Positions 23,040-36,633 of a stretch of 64,000 bases of DNA are shown one piece after another (position 1 is the stretch's first letter; the number at the start of each line of letters is the position of its first letter). The stretch is from Bradyrhizobium vignae (GTDB lineage Bacteria > Pseudomonadota > Alphaproteobacteria > Rhizobiales > Xanthobacteraceae): positions 248,001 through 312,000 of the forward strand of contig NZ_RDQF01000001.1 of assembly GCF_004114425.1 (NCBI RefSeq), written 5' to 3'. The position numbers and the translations under genes are program-made. Below the pieces are notes generated by a model. That model saw only the letters and a program-made list of their open reading frames with translations, searched no databases and was not told where the DNA came from.

Positions 23040-23069
23040 CGGATGCGAGTCGTTGAGGATTCGCATCCG
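23040..23069 (+). promoter_or_regulatory. Leader hairpin upstream of pnp (candidate RNase III/autoregulation site)
   Basis: A perfect 9-bp stem CGGATGCGA/TCGCATCCG encloses 12 bases, 255 bases before the pnp start. The gap 22947-23323 holds only this hairpin and the rpsO terminator; no convincing gene is visible. In enterobacteria, pnp mRNA is autoregulated through RNase III cleavage of a leader stem; applying that here is inference. Confidence 0.45.
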
Positions 23070-23323
23070 GGCATGAAGAGCGAAGACCGCGATTCGGTGT
23101 TCGCGTTCGTGCCGACTGACAGTCCAGCAGCAATCCGGCGGCTGGGCACAACGGGCAAGGCGCCCGTATGACCGAAAGGATGGACGCCATCCGACATCCA
23201 AAGACCATGGCAGGATCGCAGGACGCTGATAATCCGCTCCGATCAGCGCCCCGCAATCTTGCGCATGGTTTTTGTTTTTCGAGAGCCGTCCCTTCTTTCG
23301 AGAACCCATGAAAGAAGACCTCC

Positions 23324-25486
<2,163 letters not shown>

Positions 25487-25511
25487 ATCTCGCTACGGTC
25501 CGGAAAAACGA

Positions 25512-25537
25512 AGGGCGGCCGAAAGGCCGCCCTTTTT
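25512..25537 (+). terminator. Intrinsic terminator after pnp
   Basis: AGGGCGGCC-GAAA-GGCCGCCCT, a 9-bp stem with a GNRA loop, is followed by four further T residues. Its complement also carries an A-rich flank, so it may serve convergent katG readthrough as well. Confidence 0.82.
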
Positions 25538-25569
25538 GTTTGTGGCTTCGATCGGGCAGCGCGCTGATC

Positions 25570-25598
25570 TTCACCTCTCCCCAGCGGGGAGAGGTGAA
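25570..25598. repeat. Palindromic repeat, family D (13-bp perfect arms)
   Basis: TTCACCTCTCCCC and GGGGAGAGGTGAA surround AGC. It lies 6 bases beyond the katG stop and could terminate the leftward katG transcript. Confidence 0.75.
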
Positions 25599-25604
25599 TC
25601 GGCC

Positions 25605-28811
<3,207 letters not shown>

Positions 28812-28818
28812 GCGGCGT

Positions 28819-29283
28819 ATGTCGCATCCGATCATCCGCCCCGCCTGCCCAGAGGAGTATGACGAGATCGGCCGTGTCTGGATGGAGAGCTGGGTCTCGA
28901 CCGGGCTTGCCGAAGCGAGCGGCTTCCTCCTCGCCAATTTGCGTGCGCGCATCAGGCGCGAGATCGAGAACGGCTGGAGCCTGTTCGTCGCCGACGATAA
29001 GGGCACCATCGCTGCCATGCTGGCGCTGCATCTGCCCAAGCTCGATCTCGACATGCTCTTCGTTGCGCCCGCCTATCAGGGCCAATCGCTCGGCCGGCAG
29101 CTGCTCGCCTTCACGCGCACGCAGCTGCCCGACGAAATCTGCCTGCGCTGCGTCCGCGAGAACGAAAAGGCCTGGCGCTGGTACGAACGCGAAGGTTTCG
29201 TGTTCGAAAAGGAAGAGACCGAACCGTCGAACGGTTTCGTGATGAAGTATTACCGGTGGAAGAACGAACGAAATGCCCCATGA
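28819..29283 (+). CDS. GNAT-family N-acetyltransferase
   Basis: A 154-residue acetyltransferase of unknown substrate. The acetyl-CoA loop is seen in LFVAPAYQGQSLGRQLLAFTR (Q-x3-LG-x-Q variant of Q/RxxGxG/A) and motif B in RCVRENEKAWRWYEREGFV. It starts 7 bases after oxyR, so readthrough from oxyR is likely. Its stop overlaps the start of the glutathione transferase gene (ATGA). Confidence 0.87.
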   Translation: MSHPIIRPACPEEYDEIGRVWMESWVSTGLAEASGFLLANLRARIRREIENGWSLFVADDKGTIAAMLALHLPKLDLDMLFVAPAYQGQSLGRQLLAFTRTQLPDEICLRCVRENEKAWRWYEREGFVFEKEETEPSNGFVMKYYRWKNERNAP

Positions 29284-30002
29284 TCAAGCTCTACTGGTCG
29301 CCTCGCTCACGCTCGTTCACGACGCTCTGGCTGATGGAGGAGAGCGGCCTGCCCTATGAGCGCGTGCTGACCGACATCTCGACCGGCGCGCAGAAGGCGC
29401 CGGACTTTCTCAAGATCAACCCGATGGGAAAGGTGCCGGCGCTGACCGACGGCTATGCTGCGCTCGGCGAAGCCGCGGCGATCTGCGCTTACATTGCCGA
29501 TCGCTATCCCGAGACCAAGCTCGCGCCCGCCGTGACCGATCCGCGCCGCGCGCGCTATCTGCAATGGCTGTTCTTTTGCCCTAGCTGCATCGAGCCCGCC
29601 ATCATCCAGATCTTCACCAAGATCGAGATCCCGACCTCGACCGCGGCCTGGGGCAGCGCGACGCAGGTCTTCGACGTACTGGAAGCCGCGCTCGCCAAGG
29701 GTCCGTGGATCCTCGGCGAGGAATTTTCCGCTGCCGACGTCACGGTCGGCTCGGGCCTGAATTTCGCGGTGCGCCTGTTCAAGATGGTGCCGTCGCGCCC
29801 GGCCTTCGATTCTCGCCCGCTGCATGGCGCGGCCGGCGTTCCAGCGCGCGGAGAAGATCGCGGCGGGATAGATGGGAGATTCGTCCGTGCCCACCGTCTC
29901 TCGACGACAGTGAGGAAGAGGTGGGCACGCTTCGCTTTGCCCACGCTACGAAGGCATCCTATTCCGACACCTTCAGATCATCCGGCCTCGGCATCAGGAT
30001 GA
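29280..30002 (+). CDS. Glutathione S-transferase, probable C-terminal frameshift
   Basis: The first 177 residues form a GST: a thioredoxin-like N-domain (KLYWSPRSRSFTTLWLMEE, NPMGKVPALTD, ESAAI-like EAAAICAYIADRYP) and a helical C-domain (ILGEEFSAADVTVG). After PAFD at 29810 the frame runs into an Arg-rich tail and overlaps the end of convergent fabI by 44 bases. The normal ending, LARCMARPAFQRAEKIAAG, is present in the next frame and stops at 29871. A small deletion (about 5 bases by comparison with the expected PAFDAYLARC) explains this. It may be a sequencing error or a recent mutation. Confidence 0.75.
   Translation: MIKLYWSPRSRSFTTLWLMEESGLPYERVLTDISTGAQKAPDFLKINPMGKVPALTDGYAALGEAAAICAYIADRYPETKLAPAVTDPRRARYLQWLFFCPSCIEPAIIQIFTKIEIPTSTAAWGSATQVFDVLEAALAKGPWILGEEFSAADVTVGSGLNFAVRLFKMVPSRPAFDSRPLHGAAGVPARGEDRGGIDGRFVRAHRLSTTVRKRWARFALPTLRRHPIPTPSDHPASASG
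29886..29944. repeat. Overlapping hairpins between GST and fabI
   Basis: CGTGCCCACC (29886-29895) pairs perfectly with GGTGGGCACG (29920-29929), and GTGGGCA (29921-29927) can instead pair with TGCCCAC (29938-29944). The mutually exclusive stems sit between the true GST end and the convergent fabI stop, and could serve as a bidirectional terminator. Confidence 0.45.
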
Positions 30003-30759
30003 CGTTGTAGCCGGAATCCACATAATGGATCTCGCCGGTCACGCCGCCGGAGAGATCCGACAACAGATACAGCGCCGAGCCGCCGAGGTCGTCCAGCGTG
30101 ACGCCGCGGCGGAGCGGCGCGTGCTTCTGCATGAAGGCGAACATCGCCCGTGCCTCGCCGATGCCGGAGCCGGCGAGTGTGCGGATGGGGCCTGCGGAGA
30201 TCGCGTTGACGCGGATGCCGCGCGGGCCGAAATCAGCGGCAAGATAGCGCACGGAGGCTTCCAGTGCCGCCTTGGCTACGCCCATCACGTTGTAGTTCGG
30301 CATCGCGCGCTCCGAGGCGCCGAACGTCAGCGTGATCATGCTGCCGCCTTCGGTCATCAGCTCGGCGGCGCGCTTTGCGACTTCCGTGAACGAAAAGCAG
30401 GAGATCACCATGGTGCGCGAAAAATTCTCGCGGCTGGTGTCGGCGTAGCGGCCCTTGAGCTCGTTCTTGTCGGCAAAGCCGATCGCATGGATGATGAAGT
30501 CGAGCTTGCCCCATTTTTCGCGTAACGCAGCGAAGGTGGCATCGACGCTGGAAATGTCCTCGACGTCGCAAGGCAGCACCAGATCCACGCCAAGCGATTC
30601 AGCCAGCGGCTTGACGCGCTTGCCGAGGGCCTCGCCCTGGAAGGTAAAAGCGAGCTCGGCGCCGTGGGCATGCAGCGTCTTCGCCATACCCCAGGCGATC
30701 GAATGATCATTGGCGATGCCCATGACCAGACCGCGCTTGCCTTTCATAAATCCTTCCAT
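29959..30759 (-). CDS. fabI: Enoyl-[acyl-carrier-protein] reductase (NADH) FabI
   Basis: A 266-residue short-chain dehydrogenase performing the last reduction of each fatty-acid elongation cycle. The FabI-type nucleotide site is GIANDHSIAWGMAKTL and the catalytic Tyr-x6-Lys is in PNYNVMGVAKAALE. It ends the leftward fabA-fabB-fabI operon; a family A palindrome lies in the 137-bp gap between fabB and fabI. Confidence 0.95.
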   Translation of the reverse strand: MEGFMKGKRGLVMGIANDHSIAWGMAKTLHAHGAELAFTFQGEALGKRVKPLAESLGVDLVLPCDVEDISSVDATFAALREKWGKLDFIIHAIGFADKNELKGRYADTSRENFSRTMVISCFSFTEVAKRAAELMTEGGSMITLTFGASERAMPNYNVMGVAKAALEASVRYLAADFGPRGIRVNAISAGPIRTLAGSGIGEARAMFAFMQKHAPLRRGVTLDDLGGSALYLLSDLSGGVTGEIHYVDSGYNVILMPRPDDLKVSE

Positions 30760-30781
30760 TGCGAAACTACTCTCCGCTCTG

Positions 30782-30868
30782 CGTCATGGCCGGGCTTGTC
30801 CCGGGCATCCACGCCCTTTGCAGCCAGAACCTAAGACGTGGATGGCCGGGACAAGCCCGGCCATGACG
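30782..30868. repeat. Palindromic repeat, family A
   Basis: CGTCATGGCCGGGCTTGTCCCGGGCATCCACG pairs with the mirrored arm ending GGCCATGACG across about 25 unique bases. It sits between fabB and fabI of one operon and could lower fabI expression relative to fabAB or protect the upstream mRNA. Confidence 0.85.
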
Positions 30869-30896
30869 AGAAATCACGAACGCGTCGACAACGTCG

Positions 30897-32120
30897 TCAC
30901 GCATCCAGCCGGCTGAACACCAGCGTGGCGTTGGTGCCGCCGAAGCCGAACGAGTTCGACAGCACGGTGCCGATCTTGGCGTTGTCGATGCGCTTGCGCA
31001 CGATCGGCATGTCGGCGAACACGGGATCGAGCTCCTGGATGTGCGCGCTCTCGCAGATGAAACCGTTGTTCATCATCAGCAGCGAATAGATCGCTTCCTG
31101 CACACCGGTGGCGCCCAGCGAGTGGCCGGTCAGCGCCTTGGTCGCGGAGATCGGCGGGCACTTCTCGCCAACGCCAAAGACCTTGCGGATGGCCTCGATC
31201 TCCGGCGGATCGCCGGCCGGTGTCGAGGTCGCGTGCGGATTGATGTAATCGACCTTGGTCTTCACCGTCGACATCGCCATGCGCATGCAGCGCTCGGCGC
31301 CTTCACCCGATGGCGCGACCATGTCGTAGCCGTCGGAGGTCGCACCGTAGCCGACGACCTCGCCATAGATGCGTGCGCCACGCGCCTTGGCATGCTCGAG
31401 CTCTTCCAGCACCAGCACGCCGGCGCCGCCGGCAATGACGAAACCATCGCGATTGAGGTCGTAGGGACGTGAGGCCGTGGCCGGCGTATCGTTGTACTTC
31501 GAGGACATCGCGCCCATGGCGTCGAACAGCACCGACAGCGACCAGTCCAGCTCCTCGCAGCCGCCGGCGAAGATGACGTCCTGCTTGCCGATCTGGATCG
31601 TCTCATAGGCATTGCCGACGCAATGGTTCGACGTCGCGCAGGCCGAGGAGATCGAATAGTTCACGCCCTTGATCTTGAACCAGGTCGCAAGCGTCGCGGA
31701 AGCCGTGGAGGACATCGCCTTCGGCACCGCAAACGGGCCGACCCGCTTCGGTCCCTTGGAGCGGGTGATGTCGGCGGCTTCGACGATGGTGCGCGCCGAG
31801 GGACCGCCGGAACCCATGATGATGCCGGTGCGGATGTTGGAGACTTCATCGGGCGACAGGCCGGAATCCTGGATCGCCTGCTCCATCGCGATGTGATTCC
31901 ACGCCGCGCCCTGGCCGAGGAAACGCATCGCGCGGCGATCGACCACCGTCGAGGGATCGAGCGTGGGCTCACCTTGCACCTGCGAACGGAAGCCGAGCTC
32001 GGCATATTTCTCAGCCCGCGAAATGCCCGATTTCGCCTCGTGAAGGCTCGCAAGCACTTCCTGGGTGTTGTTTCCGATGGACGAAACGATGCCCATTCCG
32101 GTGACCACAACCCGCCTCAT
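30897..32120 (-). CDS. fabB: 3-oxoacyl-ACP synthase I FabB
   Basis: A 407-residue beta-ketoacyl-ACP synthase. The catalytic Cys is in [10 protein letters not shown], and the two His residues are in [11 protein letters not shown] and [12 protein letters not shown]. Pairing with fabA marks it as the FabB type that elongates unsaturated intermediates. Gap to fabA is 39 bases. Confidence 0.96.
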   Translation of the reverse strand: MRRVVVTGMGIVSSIGNNTQEVLASLHEAKSGISRAEKYAELGFRSQVQGEPTLDPSTVVDRRAMRFLGQGAAWNHIAMEQAIQDSGLSPDEVSNIRTGIIMGSGGPSARTIVEAADITRSKGPKRVGPFAVPKAMSSTASATLATWFKIKGVNYSISSACATSNHCVGNAYETIQIGKQDVIFAGGCEELDWSLSVLFDAMGAMSSKYNDTPATASRPYDLNRDGFVIAGGAGVLVLEELEHAKARGARIYGEVVGYGATSDGYDMVAPSGEGAERCMRMAMSTVKTKVDYINPHATSTPAGDPPEIEAIRKVFGVGEKCPPISATKALTGHSLGATGVQEAIYSLLMMNNGFICESAHIQELDPVFADMPIVRKRIDNAKIGTVLSNSFGFGGTNATLVFSRLDA

Positions 32121-32159
32121 GTCAGCCTCGCCTCGTCGTTGTCTTCTTGGATAATGCGC

Positions 32160-32681
32160 TCAGCCCAGGCTCGTGCCCTGCTTGAACAGGCCGACCTTCA
32201 GATCCTTGGCGCGATAAATAATCTGGTCATCGACCGAAAGCCACCCGTCGGCAATCCCGAGCACGAGCTTTGAGCGCATCACGCGTTTGATATCGACGTT
32301 GTACACAACCTTGCGGGCGTCAGTCAGCACCTGGCCGCCGAACTTCAGTTCGCTCAGACCGAGCGCCCGGCCCCGGCCTTCGCCGCCGATCCAGCCGAGG
32401 TAAAAGCCGACCATTTGCCACAGCGCATCCAGGCCGAGGCAACCCGGCATCACTGGATCGTTCTTGAAGTGGCAGCCGAAGAACCAGAGGTCGGGCTTCA
32501 CGTCGAGCTCGGCGCGCACGAGACCCTTGCCGAACTCACCGCCATTGTCGTTGATGTCCGTGATGCGGTCGAACATCAGCATCGGCGGCAGCGGCAGCTG
32601 GGCATTGCCCGGGCCGAACATCTCGCCGCGGGCACAGGCCAGCAGATCTTCGTATTCGTAACCGTTGCGCCTGTTCAGCAT
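32160..32681 (-). CDS. fabA: 3-hydroxydecanoyl-ACP dehydratase/isomerase FabA
   Basis: A 173-residue hot-dog-fold enzyme that introduces the cis double bond at the C10 stage. The active-site His and Asp are in [23 protein letters not shown]. It is first in the leftward fabA-fabB-fabI operon and divergent from irr across 353 bp. Unsaturated fatty acids are therefore made by the anaerobic FabA/FabB route. Confidence 0.96.
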   Translation of the reverse strand: MLNRRNGYEYEDLLACARGEMFGPGNAQLPLPPMLMFDRITDINDNGGEFGKGLVRAELDVKPDLWFFGCHFKNDPVMPGCLGLDALWQMVGFYLGWIGGEGRGRALGLSELKFGGQVLTDARKVVYNVDIKRVMRSKLVLGIADGWLSVDDQIIYRAKDLKVGLFKQGTSLG

Positions 32682-32957
32682 TCACGAGCCTCTGTTCAAA
32701 TCCCGGTTAAGCGGCGTTTTTCTGGCGAAATGGGCCCCGTCTCGATCGGAGAGCAACGCCAATTGCCACCGCCGGCCGCGACTCGCGCAAGCCCCGAATG
32801 GACTGCGCCCAAGCTTTCATGCCCGGCTGCGCCAAAATCGGCTAAGCGGAACCGCGCGCTCTCTAACACAGGCTATTTCGGGTGGCAAAGCGCATCGATG
32901 AAGGTAAAATGACGCGCTCCCCAGGCCGGTTCCAACCCTGATTAGAACCTCTCTAGT

Positions 32958-32996
32958 TGCGAGAAACTTGCATCTGCATCTTTCTGTTCTTATATT
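32958..32996 (+). promoter_or_regulatory. irr promoter with Fur-type hexamer repeats
   Basis: A -35 TTGCAT (32968-32973), a 17-base spacer and a -10 TATATT (32991-32996) lie 38 bases before irr. Hexamers TGCGAG (32958), TGCATC (32969) and TGCATC (32975) overlap the -35. As I recall from work on Bradyrhizobium japonicum, Fur represses irr by binding imperfect TGCATC-type repeats here. The rest of the fabA-irr gap (32682-33034) shows an ICE-like half pair TTAGA/TCTAG near 32942-32956 and no other gene. Confidence 0.75.
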
Positions 32997-33034
32997 ACTG
33001 GGAGATATTGTTCACGCGTGCCCGAAATCTGGAA

Positions 33035-33526
33035 ATGAGCGAGAATACCGCGCCCCATCACGACGATGACGTCCATGCCGCGGCCCTCCTGTCCGGCCGC
33101 CAGCCGGCCTTGACCGGCTGTCCCTGGCACGACGTAAACGAAATGCTCCAGTCCGCGGGGCTGCGTCCGACGCGCCAGCGCATGGCGCTCGGCTGGCTCC
33201 TGTTCGGCAAGGGTGCGCGTCACCTCACGGCCGAAATGCTTTACGAGGAAGCGACGCTGGCCAAGGTCCCGGTATCGCTGGCGACCGTCTACAACACGCT
33301 GAATCAGCTCACCGATGCCGGCCTGCTCCGCCAGGTCAGCGTCGACGGCACCAAGACCTATTTCGATACCAACGTCACCACCCATCATCACTACTATCTC
33401 GAGAACAGCCACGAGCTGGTCGACATCGAGGATCCGCATCTGGCGCTGTCGAAGATGCCGGAGGTGCCCGAGGGCTATGAGATCTCCCGCATCGACATGG
33501 TCGTGCGCCTGCGCAAGAAGCGCTGA
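33035..33526 (+). CDS. irr: Iron response regulator Irr
   Basis: A 163-residue Fur-superfamily regulator of heme and iron genes in rhizobia. The heme-regulatory motif GCPWHD places Cys29 before Pro30, the site at which heme triggers degradation; the second heme site is the triple His117-119 (THHHYYLENS). The winged helix is at about 45-105. ATG 33035 is preceded by weak GGAA and gives exactly this Cys29 numbering; the in-frame start at 32957 lies in the promoter. Irr typically accumulates when iron is low and represses iron-using pathways. Confidence 0.97.
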   Translation: MSENTAPHHDDDVHAAALLSGRQPALTGCPWHDVNEMLQSAGLRPTRQRMALGWLLFGKGARHLTAEMLYEEATLAKVPVSLATVYNTLNQLTDAGLLRQVSVDGTKTYFDTNVTTHHHYYLENSHELVDIEDPHLALSKMPEVPEGYEISRIDMVVRLRKKR

Positions 33527-33548
33527 GATCGTCTTAAACTGCTGAGAT

Positions 33549-33628
33549 CGTCATGGCCGGGCTTGTCCCGGCCATTTCCTTTTTCCCGTCATCCCGGATT
33601 CGATGCTACGCATCGCTCCGGGATGACG
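33549..33628. repeat. Half family A element joined to a family B element
   Basis: CGTCATGGCCGGGCTTGTCCCGGCCA (33549-33574) is followed by CGTCATCCCGGA...TCCGGGATGACG (33587-33628) with a central GATGCTACGCATC palindrome. It lies between the convergent irr and SH3 genes. Confidence 0.75.
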
Positions 33629-33638
33629 CCTGTCGGCG

Positions 33639-34169
33639 TCAATTCACCTGCTCGTCCGCGTAGACGCCCCAGAGGCGCTCCTGCTGGATCCAGCCGTCAA
33701 AGCCGTTGCCGATGACGCGGCACCAGCTTGCGGCGCACTTCTTCACCTGCGTGACGACGCCAGCCTGGAGCCTTGCCGCAACCGCGCTGTCGGGATCGGG
33801 CCGGTCATAGATCGGGGCGAGGTCGTCCTTGTGCTTCATGGTGACGACAGCGGTGCGGCGGCCCGACAGCAGCGAGTGATACACCCAGCCCTCGGCGCCT
33901 TCGGAATCACGCACCCGGCGCCAGTTCTCGAATTCGGCGGTGATTTCGACCGGCAGGCCGGCGCGGGTGTAGACCCAGGCGACGTCATTGTCCTTGGTCG
34001 GGCCGGCGCGGACGTTCACGTGATCCGATTTGAGGCTGACATAGCGCGGTACCGGCAACCCGCTGGCGGTCTGCGGAGTATTATCCTTCGCCGAATGCGA
34101 GGGGCCGACCGAGGCGCTCAACCAGGTGCAAACGAGCGCCATCACCGAACAAAAACGCCCCAACGCCAT
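33639..34169 (-). CDS. Exported SH3 domain protein
   Basis: A 176-residue protein with a signal peptide (MALGRFCSVMALVCTWLSAS, cleavage probably near residue 28) and two bacterial SH3 folds: residues about 43-103 (HVNVRAGPTKDNDVAWVYTRAG, WRRVRDSEGAEGWVYHSLL) and 115-172 (ending GWIQQERLWGVYADE). Such domains often bind cell-wall peptides; no catalytic domain is present. The start at 34169 gives a proper signal peptide; one at 34199 would add 10 residues. It is divergent from a dehydrogenase gene. Confidence 0.85.
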   Translation of the reverse strand: MALGRFCSVMALVCTWLSASVGPSHSAKDNTPQTASGLPVPRYVSLKSDHVNVRAGPTKDNDVAWVYTRAGLPVEITAEFENWRRVRDSEGAEGWVYHSLLSGRRTAVVTMKHKDDLAPIYDRPDPDSAVAARLQAGVVTQVKKCAASWCRVIGNGFDGWIQQERLWGVYADEQVN

Positions 34170-34493
34170 CAACCCGTCTCCTGTCGAAGACCCGGCCAAG
34201 CCGGATCCTCACCCCAAATTCCAAAACCCTGCCGCGTCTGCCCCTGCTTCCCGCCCCACGCGGGTTCCAACCCTCGGCCCGTGGTTCTTGTCTTGGCCCG
34301 GCCTTCTGCTAGAGAGGACGAGCACTTGAACAACCAGTTTGCCCCGATTTTCCGGCCGGAAATGTCGGGAGAGCTTGGAGGAAACACCGGGGACGGACAC
34401 GGCAAGGGCAGTGTCGAACAACCGGGTTAATGAGGCCTCAACGACCGGCCTTTGGCGACAGAGGCGGCTTGCTGTGCCTCATGAGAGCAGGAC
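34170..34493. other. Gene-free divergent region
   Basis: This 324-bp gap contains no convincing gene. A weak promoter for the rightward gene is possible: CTTGTC (34287-34292), 16 bases, CTAGAG (34309-34314). Nothing else stands out. Confidence 0.4.
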
Positions 34494-35495
34494 ATGTCGG
34501 TGAAGAAAAAGCCCCTCGTCGTGGTGACGCGCAAGCTGCCGGATTCGATCGAAACGCGAATGCGCGAGCTGTTCGATGCGCGGATCAATCTCGATGACAC
34601 GCCGATGTCGGCCGATCAGATCGCGGAAGCCGCGCGCACCGCCGACGTGCTGGTTCCGACCGTGACCGATCACATCAGCGCCGATGTCGTGAACCAGCCC
34701 GACTGCAAGCTCCGCCTGATCGCCAATTTCGGCAACGGCGTCGACAATATCGACGTCGCAGCCGCCCATGCCCGCGGCATCACCGTCACCAATACGCCGA
34801 AGGTCCTGACCGAAGATACCGCCGACATGACCATGGCGCTGATCCTCGCGGTGCCCAGGCGAATGATCGAAGGCGCCTCGATCCTGACCGAAGGAAAGCT
34901 CTGGGCGGGCTGGTCGCCGACCTGGATGCTCGGCCATCGCATCGGGGGCAAGCGTCTCGGCATCATCGGCATGGGCCGCATCGGCCAGGCGGTGGCGCGC
35001 CGCGCCCGCGCCTTCGGCCTGCAGATCCACTATCACAACCGCCGTCCCGTCGCGCCCGTCATCGCCGAAGAGCTGGGCGCGACCTATTGGGAAAGCCTCG
35101 ACCAGATGCTGGCGCGGATGGACATCATCTCGGTGAACTGTCCGCACACGCCGGCGACCTATCACCTGCTTTCGGCGCGACGGCTGAAGCTGATCCGCAA
35201 GGACGCCTATATCGTCAACACCGCGCGCGGCGAGGTCACCGACGAGGACACGCTGATCAAGCTGATCGAGGGCGGCGAGATCGGCGGCGCCGGCCTCGAC
35301 GTCTACGAGCACGAGCCCGCGGTGAACCCGAAACTGGTGCGGCTCGCCAAGGCGGGCAAGGTGACACTGCTGCCGCATATGGGCTCGGCCACGATCGAGG
35401 GCCGCGTCGAGATGGGCGAGAAGGTGATCATCAACATCCGCACCTTCCTCGACGCCCACAAGCCACCGGATCGCGTGCTGCCGAGCATGCTGTGA
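34494..35495 (+). CDS. D-2-hydroxyacid dehydrogenase (D-glycerate dehydrogenase/hydroxypyruvate reductase-like)
   Basis: A 333-residue NAD(P)-dependent dehydrogenase. The dinucleotide loop is GIIGMGRIGQAVARR; catalytic residues are Arg in VNTARGEV, Glu in YEHEPAVN and His in LLPHMGSA. The overall pattern fits glyoxylate/hydroxypyruvate reductases, interconverting glycerate and hydroxypyruvate, but substrate is not provable here. Monocistronic as far as can be seen. Confidence 0.9.
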   Translation: MSVKKKPLVVVTRKLPDSIETRMRELFDARINLDDTPMSADQIAEAARTADVLVPTVTDHISADVVNQPDCKLRLIANFGNGVDNIDVAAAHARGITVTNTPKVLTEDTADMTMALILAVPRRMIEGASILTEGKLWAGWSPTWMLGHRIGGKRLGIIGMGRIGQAVARRARAFGLQIHYHNRRPVAPVIAEELGATYWESLDQMLARMDIISVNCPHTPATYHLLSARRLKLIRKDAYIVNTARGEVTDEDTLIKLIEGGEIGGAGLDVYEHEPAVNPKLVRLAKAGKVTLLPHMGSATIEGRVEMGEKVIINIRTFLDAHKPPDRVLPSML

Positions 35496-35706
35496 GTGTC
35501 TGCGCTCCGGCGGACGGATGGTGTATCCTATCTGCCCCCGGGCAAATTGAACCTAGCTCGCGATTTCAAGACTAGCCGCCACGTCCTCACCTGTACGTGC
35601 AAGTCGACGTATTCGCGTCTCCTCCATGCGTGTTTTCCAATTACTTGCGTCGAGTTCTACTGTTTGCATAGTGCTCTCGGTGCCGCCCGAATTTTGGGCC
35701 GCTGTC

Positions 35707-36510
35707 CTACTCGCGATGGATGCTCAGATCCTCGATCACGGGCCCATCGCCGTTGAGCGGATTGGCGGGATCGCGGGCGTAGCGCAACGTCTCGAAGCGC
35801 ATCGCGCGCGCGTCGATCATCAGGAGGCGGCCGACGAGGCCGTCGCCGAAGCCGACGATCTCGCGGATCGCCTCCAGCGCCATCATCGAGCCGAGCACGC
35901 CCGCCAATGCGCCCATGACACCGGCCTCGGCACAGGCCGGAACGGTCCCAGGCGGCGGCGCTTCCGGAAACAGGCAGCGGTAGGTCGGATTGAACTCGCC
36001 CTGCTCGTTCCTCTCATGCGCGCGGATGGTGGTGAGCGAGCCGTCGAAGGTGCCGAGCGCCGCCGTGATCAGCGGCCGCTTCGCGAAGAAGCAGGCATCG
36101 GAAACGAGGTAACGCGTCGAGAAATTGTCGGAGCCGTCGAGCACGAGGTCGTAATCGCCGATCAGGCTGAGCGCATTGTCGGCGTTGAGCCAGGTGGCGT
36201 GACCGACAAAGCGGACATGCGGATTGAGCGCCGCGATCCGCTCGGCGGCGCTCTCGACCTTGTGCCGGCCGATATCGGGCGTGGCGTGGATCACCTGGCG
36301 CTGCAGATTGGACAGCGACACCACATCGTCATCGACCACGCCGAGTGTGCCGACGCCGGCAGCGGCCAGATACATCAGAGCGGGCGCACCGAGCCCGCCG
36401 GCACCGATCACCAGCACGGAGGCTCGTTTCAGCGCAGCCTGGCCGGGACCGCCGACATCGCGCAGCACGATATGGCGGGCATAGCGTTCGAGTTCGTCGG
36501 GGCTCAGCAT
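35707..36510 (-). CDS. moeB: MoeB/ThiF-family adenylyltransferase
   Basis: A 267-residue E1-like enzyme that adenylates the C-terminal Gly-Gly of MoaD or ThiS. The ATP loop GAGGLGAPALMYLAAAG, DxD region DDDVVSLSNLQRQV and DGSDNFSTRYL are all present, as is the Cys near PACAEAGVMGALAGVLGS. The zinc-binding Cys pairs of E. coli MoeB are largely missing: only one Cys remains in TYRCLFP and the C-terminal CxxC is absent. Assigned to MoeB by overall pattern; ThiF is possible. The 211-bp gap downstream shows nothing clear. Confidence 0.85.
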   Translation of the reverse strand: MLSPDELERYARHIVLRDVGGPGQAALKRASVLVIGAGGLGAPALMYLAAAGVGTLGVVDDDVVSLSNLQRQVIHATPDIGRHKVESAAERIAALNPHVRFVGHATWLNADNALSLIGDYDLVLDGSDNFSTRYLVSDACFFAKRPLITAALGTFDGSLTTIRAHERNEQGEFNPTYRCLFPEAPPPGTVPACAEAGVMGALAGVLGSMMALEAIREIVGFGDGLVGRLLMIDARAMRFETLRYARDPANPLNGDGPVIEDLSIHRE

Positions 36511-36633
36511 CGTTCTTCGTTCCTCTCAACCCTCATGGTGATGAGGATCAACACCTGAACCAGCCCAACATTGTTCGCGACCAACGAGATGTGCTTCAAT
36601 GGCATTGCGTTCAATGGGCTGGCTGGATTTGTC

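Noticed and set aside
22943..23197. An 84-codon leftward frame in the pnp leader
   Set aside because: No ribosome site or similarity; it overlaps the rpsO terminator and the leader hairpin.
35496..35756. An 86-codon rightward frame after the dehydrogenase gene
   Set aside because: Unusual composition (many Cys), no start context, runs into the antisense of moeB.
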